Shown: piece after piece, positions 1-9,400 of the stretch
How the letters are laid out: the number at the start of each line of letters is the position of its first letter
How positions within the stretch are numbered: the first letter of the stretch is position 1
NCBI GenBank assembly: GCA_016710275.1
Contig: JADJXS010000001.1
Span: 682,001-746,000, forward strand
DNA length: 64,000 bases
Direction: 5' to 3'
Origin: Phycisphaerales bacterium
Lineage (GTDB): Bacteria; Planctomycetota; Phycisphaerae; UBA1845; Fen-1342
Translations under genes and position numbers: made by a program
Notes under the pieces: model-generated
Told to the model about the DNA's origin: nothing
Databases searched by the model: none
Seen by the model: the letters and a program-made list of their open reading frames with translations, nothing else

Positions 1-1
1 C

Positions 2-1654
2 GACCGCGCCGCGCTCTCGGCCGACGACCAGTTGAACTTCGACCTGTTCGAGCTGGAGCTGTCGCAGGAGGTCGAGGGCGGGCGCTTCCGGCGATTTCTG
101 GCCCCGGTCGGCGGGCGCTTCGGCCCGCAGCAGCGCATCCCGCAGATGGCCGAGCGCGTCCGCTTCAGCACGCTGCGCGATTATGAGAATTATCTCTCCC
201 GGCTGGAGCAGACGCCGCGCGCCGTCGCCGACGTGATCGAGCTGCTGGCGACCGGCGTGCGCGAAAAGCGCACCGCCCCGCGCGTCGCACTGGCCGGGCT
301 GGAGGCGCAGTTCGAGCGCCTGACGGCCGACGGCGGGCTGGCCGCGCTGGGGCAGCCTTTCGAGCGCATGCCGGCTTCCATTGCCGCCGAAGATCGCGAA
401 TTGCTGCGAAAGCGCTTCGAAGAGAAGTCGCTGCCGGCGGTGCGGGCAGCGCTGGCGCAGCTCGGCCGGCACGTCGTGAGTGAGTACATCCCGCATTGCC
501 GCGAGTCGATCGCCGCCCACGACTGGCCCGACGGCCCGGCCATGTACGCCCACGCGCTGCGCGAGATGACGACGACCGACATGACCGCCGCGGAGATTTT
601 TGAACTGGGGCAGCGCGAGGTGGCGCGCATCCGCGCCGAGATGATGCAGGTGATCCGCCGCAGCGATTTCCTCGAGAGGAAGCCGGAGGCCGGCGGGCTG
701 GCTGATGAAGCGCTCTTCGCGGCGTTCCTGGACTATTTGCGCAGCGATCCGCGCTTCTATCACGCCGACGAGGAATCGCTGCTCCGCGAGTATCGCGACA
801 TCTGCAAGCGCGTCGACGCCGAGCTGCCGCGGCTCTTCGGCATTCTTCCGCGGCAGCCCTACGGGGTGAAGAAGATCCCGGATTTCATGGCGCCGACGCA
901 GACCACGGCCTATTACCAGCCCGGCGACCTGCGCAATGCGCAGGCGGGCGTCTTCTTCGCCAACACGTTCCGGCTGGATCAGCGGCCGCGCTACGAGATG
1001 ATCCCGCTGGCGCTGCATGAGGCGGTGCCGGGGCATCACCTGCAGATCGCGATCGCCCGCGAGCTGGAGGGGTTGCCGGAGTTCCGCCGCGACGCCTGGC
1101 ACACCGCCTATGGCGAGGGCTGGGCGCTGTATGCGGAGCGGCTGGGCATCGAGATGGGGTTCTATGGCGATCCGTATGATGACTTCGGCCGGCTGCTGTA
1201 TGAGATGTGGCGCGCCTGCCGGCTGGTCGTTGATCCGGGGATGCACGCCCACGGCTGGACCCGCGAGCGGGCGGTGCGGTTCATGCTGGAGAACACGGCG
1301 CTGAGCGAGTTGAACATCCACGCCGAGGTGGATCGCTACATTGCGTGGCCGGCGCAGGCCACGGCGTACAAGATCGGCGAGATCCGGATTCGGGCGTTGC
1401 GGGAGCGGGCGGAGCGCGAGCTGGGGGAGCGGTTTGACATGCGGGTGTTTCATGACGTGCTGCTGTCGAGCGGCTCGATCCCGCTTTCGATCCTGGAGCG
1501 GCGGGTGGAGGATTGGATTCGAAAGGTTGCGCAAGGGGGCGCAGCGGCGATTGGACGAGCGGCTGGCGGCACGGACAACTTGACTTCCGCCGACCCGGGT
1601 TCGAACGAGCGGCCCGACGTCGGCCGCCCGGGCGGGGGCGCCTGCTGCCCGTGA
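2..1654 (+). CDS. DUF885 family protein, 5' end outside the window
   Basis: This is the C-terminal part of a DUF885-family protein, a putative metal-dependent hydrolase family whose substrate is not established. The frame is open from base 2 with no stop. The residues before the first possible start (TTG at 32) already fit the family, so the true start lies upstream of the window. The diagnostic segment LHEAVPGHHLQ lies near bases 1012-1045 and is followed by WHTAYGEGWALYAERLG, the usual pair of motifs with candidate metal-binding His and Glu. The last 30 or so residues (from about base 1560) are Gly/Pro/Asp-rich and look like an extension beyond the conserved domain. No downstream partner is evident. 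Confidence 0.85.
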   Translation, partial: DRAALSADDQLNFDLFELELSQEVEGGRFRRFLAPVGGRFGPQQRIPQMAERVRFSTLRDYENYLSRLEQTPRAVADVIELLATGVREKRTAPRVALAGLEAQFERLTADGGLAALGQPFERMPASIAAEDRELLRKRFEEKSLPAVRAALAQLGRHVVSEYIPHCRESIAAHDWPDGPAMYAHALREMTTTDMTAAEIFELGQREVARIRAEMMQVIRRSDFLERKPEAGGLADEALFAAFLDYLRSDPRFYHADEESLLREYRDICKRVDAELPRLFGILPRQPYGVKKIPDFMAPTQTTAYYQPGDLRNAQAGVFFANTFRLDQRPRYEMIPLALHEAVPGHHLQIAIARELEGLPEFRRDAWHTAYGEGWALYAERLGIEMGFYGDPYDDFGRLLYEMWRACRLVVDPGMHAHGWTRERAVRFMLENTALSELNIHAEVDRYIAWPAQATAYKIGEIRIRALRERAERELGERFDMRVFHDVLLSSGSIPLSILERRVEDWIRKVAQGGAAAIGRAAGGTDNLTSADPGSNERPDVGRPGGGACCP

Positions 1655-2186
1655 ACGGCGCGGCATGGGGTCGCTGACCGGGCTCAGCGTGTGCGGTGTC
1701 CCGGCTGGTACAATTAGGTGCCGTGAATCGACGTTGACGGGTGACGGTCGGATCCAAGGCAAGCCAAATACAGCTTGTCTTTGCCAGATGCATGTAGGAG
1801 ACCACTTTGAGCACGCTGATCGCGGCCATTCCGCTTATCGGCTTATATGCTGTCGTGATCGTCTATCACACTACAAGTGCGATTTCCAGTTCGTGGGTGC
1901 AGAAGAGCCTAGAAAATGCGTCTGCGACCGGCGTCACGCATGAGGCACCTCTGTTCGCGGCTGCATTGTTACTCTCGCTGCTATTGTGGCTGGCGGCCTT
2001 ACTCTATTTCATGCTCAATGGGTACTACGGCATCAAGAGGTCGCAATATCGAAATCGAGCGACACTTGTCATGATCGTAATCCTGAGTTGGTGTGTGATC
2101 CAGCCCTACGTCACCTCCAAGACACTCCCCCAAGCCATGATCCTCAAACAACTGAGTGACGGCGCCGCGCCGGACGCGAAAGGCTT

Positions 2187-2194
2187 CATTGACC
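2187..2194. repeat. Target site duplication, left copy (CATTGACC)
   Basis: The 8-bp sequence CATTGACC sits directly outside the left end of the IS66 element and is repeated exactly at 4055-4062. Eight bases is the usual IS66-family duplication length. Confidence 0.92.
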
Positions 2195-2650
2195 GTAACA
2201 GTTCACCCGTCTGCGGCGATTGTATCCGGTAGCGGGGGGAGTTGTCCGGTTTGGACGCAGGTCCGCAGGGCGGTCTCGAGGGTGTGGAGCGGGTCGTGGC
2301 CGCGGAGTTTGAGGGTGCGGTAGACGCCCCTGGAGGATGGCCTGGGTGGTAGCGCCGCGGTCGGAGCGATTGGACTGGCTGTTCTTCCGCAGGATGACGG
2401 CCGGTCGGATCATTCGTTCGGCGTAACAGTTCACCCGTCTGCGGCGATTGTATCCGGTAGCGGGGGGAGTTGTCCGGTTTGGACGCAGGTCCGCAGGGCG
2501 GTTTCGAGGGTGTGGAGCGGGTCGTGGCCGCGGAGTTTGAGGGTGCGGTAGACGCTCATGAGGACGGCCTGGGTGGTAGCGCCGCGGTCGGAGCGATTGG
2601 ACTGGCTGTTCTTCCGCAGGATGACGGCCGGTCGGATCATTCGTTCGGCG
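2194..2650. repeat. Tandem duplication of the IS66 left end (about 228 bp, two copies)
   Basis: Bases 2194-2421 and 2422-2650 are two near-identical direct copies. Each begins with CGTAACAGTTCACC, runs through the transposase C-terminal coding region and ends at CATTCGTTCGG. They differ at a few positions, including a one-base indel near the GACGC(C/T)C segment. The outer copy abuts the target duplication, so it marks the element boundary. The inner copy belongs to the original transposase reading frame. Confidence 0.9.
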
Positions 2651-4054
2651 AAGTTGTTCTCAAAGGGGATGGCGGGGTGGTCCAGAAAGGTAAAGATGTG
2701 ATCGGCGGTGCGGCGCAGGCGTTTGCACAGCCGCAGGGCGTCGCGATCGACGGGTTGTCCGGCGGCGGCGTGGTCGAGCACATTCCGGACCAGCGCATCG
2801 AGGCGCAGGGTGAGGCGGGATGCGCGTGGCATAGCGTTGCGGCGAAAAGTCCGGCCGCTTGCGCAGACGGATGCCGTCGCGGATCAGTCGCCGCAGGGTC
2901 TTGGCGAAGGTGTGCCAGCCGTCGTCCGTGGCGTGCGGCGCCGCGGCGCGCTCGTCGACTTTCTCCAGTTCGCGCAGCAGGTGCACGAGGCAATACTGTC
3001 GATCGGCCACGTCGATCGATTCGTACGCTCCAGAAGTCGTGCAGCAGGATGCCCTCGAAGGCCTCGCCGAAGAACTTCCGGGCGCGGGACTTCCGCGGCA
3101 GCGGTCGATCATGTAGTAGCACACCTGGCCGTTGGCAAAACACCACAGCCAGCAGGTCTGGCCTTGCACGCGCCAGCCGGTCTCGTCCGCGTGCAGATGG
3201 GCGGAAGACTTCGCCTCGCGGGCGATCTGCTCGTACCAGGGCGCCAGCACGTCGGCCAGCCGCTGCCAGCACGCGACCAATCCGCCGGCCGAGAGCCGCG
3301 TTTGCAGGTGAAATTGCAGGATGTCGATCAGTTGATCGATCGTTACGCCCAACCCGTAATGACACCAGCCGCAAAGCTGACCACGCGATGGCCGAGCGTG
3401 GCGCGGGCAGCGCATCCGGCACTCCGGGTTCGACATCCTTCCGGCAGTTCGGGCAGTAGTCGCGATGGATCGTGTGCTCGGTGACCTGCGGCGGAATGTT
3501 CTCGGGCAGGTCTTCGGTGATCCGCGTGCGCCCGGCGGTTGCAGCGTTGCAGCGCGCCCGCCGCAGTCGGGACAACAGGCGGCCCGGTGCTCGACGCGGC
3601 GGTCGATCCGCAGCGGCGGCGGGCGACGATGGCCGGGATGACCGTGGCGGCCGCCCGGCCGCTTGCGACGACGACGATCCGTCGCCTCCGCATCCTTGCC
3701 GCGAACGTTGGCCTTGAGATAGACCGGGATCATCCCCGAGGGCGTGGCCGGCGTCGTCGCGAACGGATCACCGGCCGGGCGCGTCTGCAACTCCGCGATC
3801 CGCGCCGCCTGCTCGGCGATGCGTCGCGCGGCCGCCAACAGAGCCAGCTTCACCGCCTCGGAACCCAACGCGTACAGACGCAGCGCCGCCGCCTCATCGC
3901 AGACGCCCGTCTGCAACGCCGCAACCAGGTCGTCCAGCACGCCGGAATGCACCACCACGCTGCGCATGAACATGAAATACGCGCGTGCGCGCTCCCGGCG
4001 CAAGGGCTACAAGCCAACAATCTCAGAAACTTTCGCAAACGGCTGAACTGTTAC
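2195..4054 (-). mobile_element. IS66-family insertion sequence, transposase-only type
   Basis: This is an 1860-bp element bounded by short inverted ends, GTAACAGTTCACCC at 2195 and the complement of GTAACAGTTCAGCC ending at 4054. It is flanked by a perfect 8-bp duplication. It carries one transposase gene on the minus strand and no tnpA or tnpB, as in the ISBst12-like subgroup. The left end has been tandemly duplicated, so a second copy of the terminal repeat lies inside at about 2423. The transposase is frameshifted, so the element is probably dead. It lies inside a membrane-protein gene. Confidence 0.9.
2431..4003 (-). pseudogene. IS66 transposase (TnpC-type), multiply frameshifted
   Basis: This is a DDE transposase of the IS66 family, broken by about six apparent frame changes between 3540 and 2830. 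Reading in order: the N-terminal helical and linker region is in the frame starting at 4003; DLPENIPPQVTEHTIH follows in a second frame; ATLGHRVVSFAA in a third; then HYGLGVTIDQL and HLHADETGW (first catalytic Asp) back in the first; GILLHDFWSV (second Asp) in the second; and NNFAERMIRPAVILRKN (catalytic Glu) in the third. The C-terminus ends at 2431. All three catalytic motifs survive at sequence level, but no single frame joins them. Assembly error is an alternative explanation, though six indels within 700 bases would be unusual. Confidence 0.88.
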
Positions 4055-4062
4055 CATTGACC
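4055..4062. repeat. Target site duplication, right copy (CATTGACC)
   Basis: An exact repeat of 2187-2194 directly outside the right end of the IS66 element. The interrupted membrane-protein frame resumes from here. Confidence 0.92.
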
Positions 4063-4610
4063 TATTCTTGCTGACTAGGTGGCCGGGCTTCTCGCTTGGG
4101 CTCGGTGTAGCGTTCACAATCAGTTTGCTCCTCCTGCAATTGTCAGGGCCAGGCGAAGTTGCGCTTCGGGATGCAAGGCGCGTGAGAGAGAAGCTAACAC
4201 TTGGATTCTACATTTTCTTTGGCCTAGCCCTAATCGGCTTGATTCGGCTTGTTACCGCACAGCACGCGGTGAGTCTTACAGGCATAGAGAGTGACTTGGC
4301 GCGTCAGATTCAATTGTATGAGATGGTCGTTTACGCCGCGTATTACGGAATGATGGCCCTTATAACTTGCGTCGGGGCAATGGTTTCCTTCAACCTGTTG
4401 CTTGACCGTCTCGAAGGGCAGCACGCTGTTGCTTATGGCGCGACTTGCGGGGTCGACCGACCGGCCAACGAGCAGGAGATTGGGGCCTTGCGCTTCGGCA
4501 AGAACGAACAGATCCGAGCAGGGCTGATCAGCCTAGGAGTCGGGGGGCTAGTGCCTGCGGCTGAGTCAATCATCGGCATTATCGGGCGAATCATCTCTAA
4601 TCCCCAGTGA

Positions 4611-5395
4611 CACGTCGAGCTCTGTGGCACGGTGTAACACATCGCATTCGGATTGCTCGGCGGTTTATCGCTCAGTTGGGCGATGTCATGAAACAGTGCC
4701 AGCGGGCTGCAAGTGTCAGAGGGTCGCTGGTGCCGGTGCGGATAGCAGAGACATGCTGAAATCAGCGCAGCCGCGCCGTCTGCGGTGCAATCGGGAATTA
4801 GCATGCGGCGTGGCGATGTACGCGACACCCTGAAGCAGAATGGTCAACCCGCGCTTTGGGGGGGGAAGCTGCCCGCCGGGCACTGCGGCAATCCTCGAGG
4901 GCGGCGCGGGCAGACAGTACGCAGGTCGCCCTTGTCGGAGCGGCGGTGGTGCTGCCCAGTGTGACGCAGGGGCCGCCCTCGCCGATCACGGCGTTCCTGT
5001 CGTGGTGCTTTTCCGCGCGGTAGTCCAAGTCATGATAGTCGTATCGCCGCCGCCCGACGCTTGCCGGCACTCCGGCGATTGCGGACCGCATCCGGCAGTC
5101 CAGCGGCTGCGGGCCGCGGGTTGCAGACCGGCCACCGCAGATCGAATTGGGAATTCCGGTCGTGTCATTCTGAAGTCGGCTTCAGCCGACCGGTTTTTGC
5201 CACCAGCTTCAGCTGGTGGGCTGCCGGCCGATTGCGTCAATCCGGCCCGCGTCGTATGCTGCCCGCGGCCGGGCGCTGCTGCCAGCCGCGGACCGGCGTA
5301 CACTCGTTTCACACACGCTCCCGACACGGACGCCGGGGGCGCTGCAAGCGCCGGCCGGATCGTCGGCGGAAGCACGAGCGGCGAAGGAGATGGCA
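4611..5395. other. Long intergenic region without a supported gene
   Basis: This 785-bp stretch lies between the split membrane-protein gene and the OmpA-like gene. The open frames here are short, overlap in several frames and lack a ribosome binding site or recognisable motifs. It holds a G8 run at 4858-4865 and a pair of palindromes at 5175-5219. I see no tRNA or other RNA gene. Confidence 0.6.
5175..5219. repeat. Pair of TTCA-loop palindromes (REP-like)
   Basis: Two adjacent perfect hairpins share the same tetraloop. Bases 5175-5190 are GTCGGC-TTCA-GCCGAC. Bases 5200-5219 are CCACCAGC-TTCA-GCTGGTGG. They are separated by CGGTTTTTG. The shared TTCA loop and tandem arrangement resemble a dispersed palindromic repeat rather than a terminator, but only one pair occurs in this window. 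Confidence 0.65.
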
Positions 5396-6136
5396 ATGCG
5401 AGCGCGAGGGTCGATGTTGGCGGTTCTGGGCGTGGCGGGTCTGCTGCTGGGGTCGGGCTGCACCGATCCGCAGGCGCTGCAAATCGCAGCGCTGCAGCGC
5501 GACAAGATGGCGCTCGAGAAGGAAAACGCGCTCCTCAAGAGCCAGATCGATGACCTGATCATCCGCCTCAAGCGCAATGATCGCGACCTGGCCCAGCTTC
5601 GCGCCGAACTGGAGAACGCCCGCAACCAGCTTGCGACGCTCGACAAGCTGCCCCCCGGCTGGGATCAGAGCGGCGGCGTGGCCTGGATCGACGTGGCCGA
5701 GAACATCCTGTTTGATTCCGGCAAGGCCGTGATCAAGCAGGAGGGCCTCGCCAAGCTCAGTGAAATCGCCGGAACCATCCGCAACGACGCCGAGTTGAGC
5801 GCCCGCGGAATCTACGTCATCGGCCACACCGACACCGATCCGATCCGCATCACCAAGGACAAGTGGGTCGACAATCTCGACCTGAGCATCAACCGCGGCG
5901 CCGCGGTCACCCGCGAGCTGTATCGCCTCGGCCTGGACCCCAAGAGCGTCGTCGCCGGCGGGCAGGGTGAGTTCAACCCCAAGGCCCCCAACGACAACCG
6001 CGCCAACAAGGCCACCAACCGCCGCGTGCAGATCATGGCGGTCGTCCGCCCGCCGACCGAAGGCTCCGCGCGACGCGCCGGGACCGCCGGCCCGGACGCC
6101 GGCACGACGACCGTCGGCGACGAAACGAGCGAATAA
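5396..6136 (+). CDS. OmpA/Pal-type peptidoglycan-binding lipoprotein
   Basis: An exported lipoprotein of 246 residues that likely tethers the cell envelope to peptidoglycan. The ATG at 5396 is chosen because AAGGAG (5384-5389) lies 6 bases upstream; the ATG at 5390 would touch the ribosome binding site. The N-terminus is a lipoprotein signal ending in LLLGSGC, with Cys near residue 20. A coiled coil follows (QIAALQRDKMALEKENALLK and similar heptads, residues about 25-80). The C-terminal half is an OmpA domain: NILFDSGKAVIK, then VIGHTDTDPI and NRRVQIMAV. The tail of about 30 residues is Gly/Ala/Thr-rich. The gene seems monocistronic, with a weak hairpin downstream. Confidence 0.9.
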   Translation: MRARGSMLAVLGVAGLLLGSGCTDPQALQIAALQRDKMALEKENALLKSQIDDLIIRLKRNDRDLAQLRAELENARNQLATLDKLPPGWDQSGGVAWIDVAENILFDSGKAVIKQEGLAKLSEIAGTIRNDAELSARGIYVIGHTDTDPIRITKDKWVDNLDLSINRGAAVTRELYRLGLDPKSVVAGGQGEFNPKAPNDNRANKATNRRVQIMAVVRPPTEGSARRAGTAGPDAGTTTVGDETSE

Positions 6137-6159
6137 CCCGCCGTTTCGCGACAATTCGC

Positions 6160-6186
6160 GATCGTCGGCGCCGATTCGCGACGATC
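6160..6186 (+). terminator. Possible hairpin terminator after the OmpA-like gene
   Basis: GATCGTCG (6160-6167) pairs with CGACGATC (6179-6186) across an 11-base loop, just after the stop at 6136. There is no U-tract, so this is weak. The rest of the 328-bp gap before carB (6137-6464) holds no gene that I can support. Confidence 0.3.
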
Positions 6187-6464
6187 CGGGATTTTCGGCG
6201 ACATTCGCGGGCCTGTCCCTCCCCATGATCGGGAGCGGGGCAGGCCCGCCGCCTTTGGGCCGCGGTTTGCTGCGCGCGACCGCCCGGGCGGTCGGGCGTG
6301 CCACTTCGAAACGTGGGGCCGTCGCGATTGGGCGCAGCGCCGCCGATCCGCTATTCTGCCGCCGCGCGGGCCGGGAGCCACGGTCGTCACCAGTCGCGAG
6401 CGGTGCCAACCGGCCGATTCGTTGCGCGACGGACGATCCCGAAGCGAGCCTGATCCAGCCACCC

Positions 6465-9400
6465 ATGCCCAGAAACCCGTCCATCCAGCGCGTGTTGATC
6501 ATCGGCTCCGGCCCGATTGTCATCGGACAGGCCTGCGAGTTCGACTATTCCGGCACTCAGGCCTGCCGGGCTTTGCGCGAAGAGGGGATCGCGGTGGTGC
6601 TGCTCAACAGCAATCCCGCGACGATCATGACCGATCCGCAGATGGCGGATCGCACGTACGTCGAGCCGATCACGCCGGAGATGGTCGGCGAGATTCTGGC
6701 CCGCGAGCAGGCCCGCGGCACCCCCGTGGACAGTGTGCTGCCGACGCTCGGCGGCCAGACCGGCCTGAACACCGCGGTGGAGGCCTTCAAGGCGGGAATT
6801 CTGGATCGCCACGGGGCGCGGCTGATCGGGGCGGATTGCGAGACCATTCAGCGCGCGGAGGATCGCGAGGTCTTCAAGCGGACGGTGATGAGCGTCGGGG
6901 TGGATGTGCCGCGCTCGGCGACGGCGCACTCGCTGGACGAGGCGCGGCGGATCGTCGCCGAGATCGGCCTGCCGGTCTGCCTGCGCCCGGCCTATACGCT
7001 GGGCGGCACGGGCGGCGGCATGGCCCGCACGCCGGAACAATTCGAGACGATCATCCGCGACGGGCTGGCCGCGTCGCCGGTCGGGCAGGTGCTGATCGAG
7101 GAGGACCTGACCGGCTGGAAGGAATTTGAGCTGGAGATGATGCGCGACCGCAAGGACAACGTGGTCGTGGTCTGCTCGATCGAAAACCTGGACGCGATGG
7201 GGGTGCACACCGGCGATTCGATCACCGTCGCCCCGGCGCTGACGCTGACCGACAAGGAATATCAGCGCATGCGCGACGCGGCAATCGCGATCATGCGCGC
7301 GGTGGGCGTGGAGACCGGCGGCTCGAACATCCAATTCGCGGTCAACCCCGCCAACGGCCGGATGATCGTCATCGAGATGAACCCGCGCGTCTCGCGCAGC
7401 AGCGCCCTGGCGAGCAAGGCGACGGGCTTCCCGATCGCCAAGATCGCGACCAAGCTGGCGATCGGCTATTCCCTCGATGAGCTGCGTAACGACATCACGC
7501 GCGAGACGCCGGCGTCGTTCGAGCCGTCGATCGACTATGTCGTGGTCAAGATTCCGCGCTTCGCCTTTGAGAAGTTCCCGGAGGCCGACGAGACGCTGAC
7601 GACCAGCATGAAGTCCGTCGGCGAGGCGATGGCCATCGGCCGCACGTTCAAAGAGGCGTTTCAGAAGTGCATCCGCTCGATGGAGATCAAGCGCCCCGGC
7701 TACGGCCTGCACGCCAACGACAAGTGGTTTGAATCGCTGCGGCCGGCCGGGGCCGCGCGGCGCGCCGACAGCGACACCTGGCTGGATGCCTTCGGCCGTC
7801 CGGCCGCCGCGGCGCTGCACAGCGTCGCCGGCAGCACGCTGGGCGAGCCGGACGCCGACTGGCAGGAGGAGGCCAGCCCTGACTGGCCGATTCCCGAGGA
7901 CGTGCTCACCGAGAAGATCGGCACGCCCTGCCAGGGGCGGATTTACTACATTCGATACGCGCTCAAGCTGGGCTGGAGCGTGGAGCGCATCGCTGCGCTT
8001 TCGGGGATTGATCCCTGGTTTCTGAACGAGATGAAGGAACTGTGCGACTTCGAGGTCCGGCTGGTGCAATCCGCACCGCCGCCGGGCGCGGCGCTGCGTC
8101 TGACTCCCGAGCAGATCGAGTTGTATCAATCGGCCCGCGGCCTGGGCTACAGCGACGTGCAGATCCAGACCGCCTGGCGGCTGGACGCTGCGCGGCATGC
8201 GCGGATCAAGGCGCAGCTCGATCGGCCGAAGTACAGGCTGGTGGACACCTGCGCGGCGGAGTTCGAGGCCCGCACCCCCTATTACTACTCGACGCACGAG
8301 GCGGCCTACGCGGTGATCGCCGAGGATGCCGCCGCCGTGACGGCCGTCCGCGCCGCCGCGAAGGAGGGGCGCAGCGCGGACCTGGCGCCGCTGCTTGAGC
8401 GACTCGGCGTGGACGCACCCTATCGCTATCACGCCGCGGACGATGCGCATCTGCGCATCGAGGCGCATGATGATGAGCTGCGCGTCAGCGACCGGCCGAA
8501 GGTCGTCGTGCTGGGCGGCGGGCCGAACCGCATCGGGCAGGGCATCGAGTTTGACTATTGCTGCGTTCACGCAGCGATGGCGGCCCGCGAGCTGGGCTTC
8601 GAGACGGTGATGATCAACTCCAACCCGGAGACGGTCAGCACCGACTATGACACGTCGGACCTGCTCTTTTTTGAGCCGCTGACTCACGAGGACGTGATGA
8701 ACATCGCGACCCGCCTCAACGGCCGGCACTTCGGTGCGGAGGGTGGGGAGGGGGCCGCGGCCGGGCGAGTGCGCGGGGCGATCGTGCAGTTCGGCGGCCA
8801 GACGCCGCTGAATCTCGCGGCCGGGCTGAGTGCGGCGGGCATGCCGATCCTGGGCACGTCGCCGCAGAACATCCACATGGCCGAGGATCGCGCCCATTTT
8901 CAGCGCATGCTGCGCGAATTGGGGCTGCGCCAGCCGGAGAACGACACCGCCACCAGCCGCAGCGCCGCGGTCGAGGCCGCCGAGCGCATCGGGTATCCGG
9001 TGCTGGTGCGGCCGTCGTATGTGCTGGGCGGGCGCGGGATGCAGATCTGCAATAACCGCGCCGACCTGGAGCGCTACATTGATGACGCGCTGCAGGCGAC
9101 CGATCGGCAGATGTCCATCGACGATGCGCACCCGATCCTGATCGACAAGTTCCTGCTCGACGCGATTGAGATCGACGTGGACGCCATCAGCGACTACGGC
9201 TATCCGGGCCGCGAGCCGGCGGACGGCCGCTGCGACATCTGCGGCGTGATGGAGCACATCGAGGAGGCGGGGATTCACAGCGGGGATTCCTGCTGCGTAC
9301 TGCCGCCCTATTCGCTCTCGCCGTGGCTGATCGACGAGATCAAGCACCAGGCCAAGCTGCTGGCCCGCCGGCTGGGCGTCTGCGGGCTGATGAACGTGCA

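Larger units (their letters stand above)
1807..4610 (+). pseudogene. Multi-TM membrane protein gene split by an IS66 insertion
   Basis: Bases 1807-2194 and 4063-4610 join in one frame when the IS66 element and one copy of its 8-bp target duplication are removed. The intact protein would have about 312 residues. It starts at TTG 1807, behind a good AGGAG (1796-1800) with a 6-base spacer, and ends at TGA 4610. At least five or six hydrophobic segments are visible: the N-terminus, AALLLSLLLWLAALLYFML, VMIVILSWCVI, GVAFTISLLLLQL, FFGLALIGLI and a C-terminal pair. I do not recognise the family. As it stands the upstream half reads into the IS and stops at 2232. Both halves are clearly less GC-rich than the flanking genes, which suggests transfer before the insertion. 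A TACAAT hexamer at 1709-1714 could be its -10 element. Confidence 0.8.

Noticed and set aside
4624..5395. Several overlapping open frames in the region before the OmpA-like gene
   Set aside because: No ribosome binding site, no motifs and codon patterns typical of random GC-rich DNA.
5967..6464. Long N-terminal extension of carB
   Set aside because: It overlaps the OmpA-like gene in another frame and is not conserved CarB sequence; ATG 6465 matches the family start.
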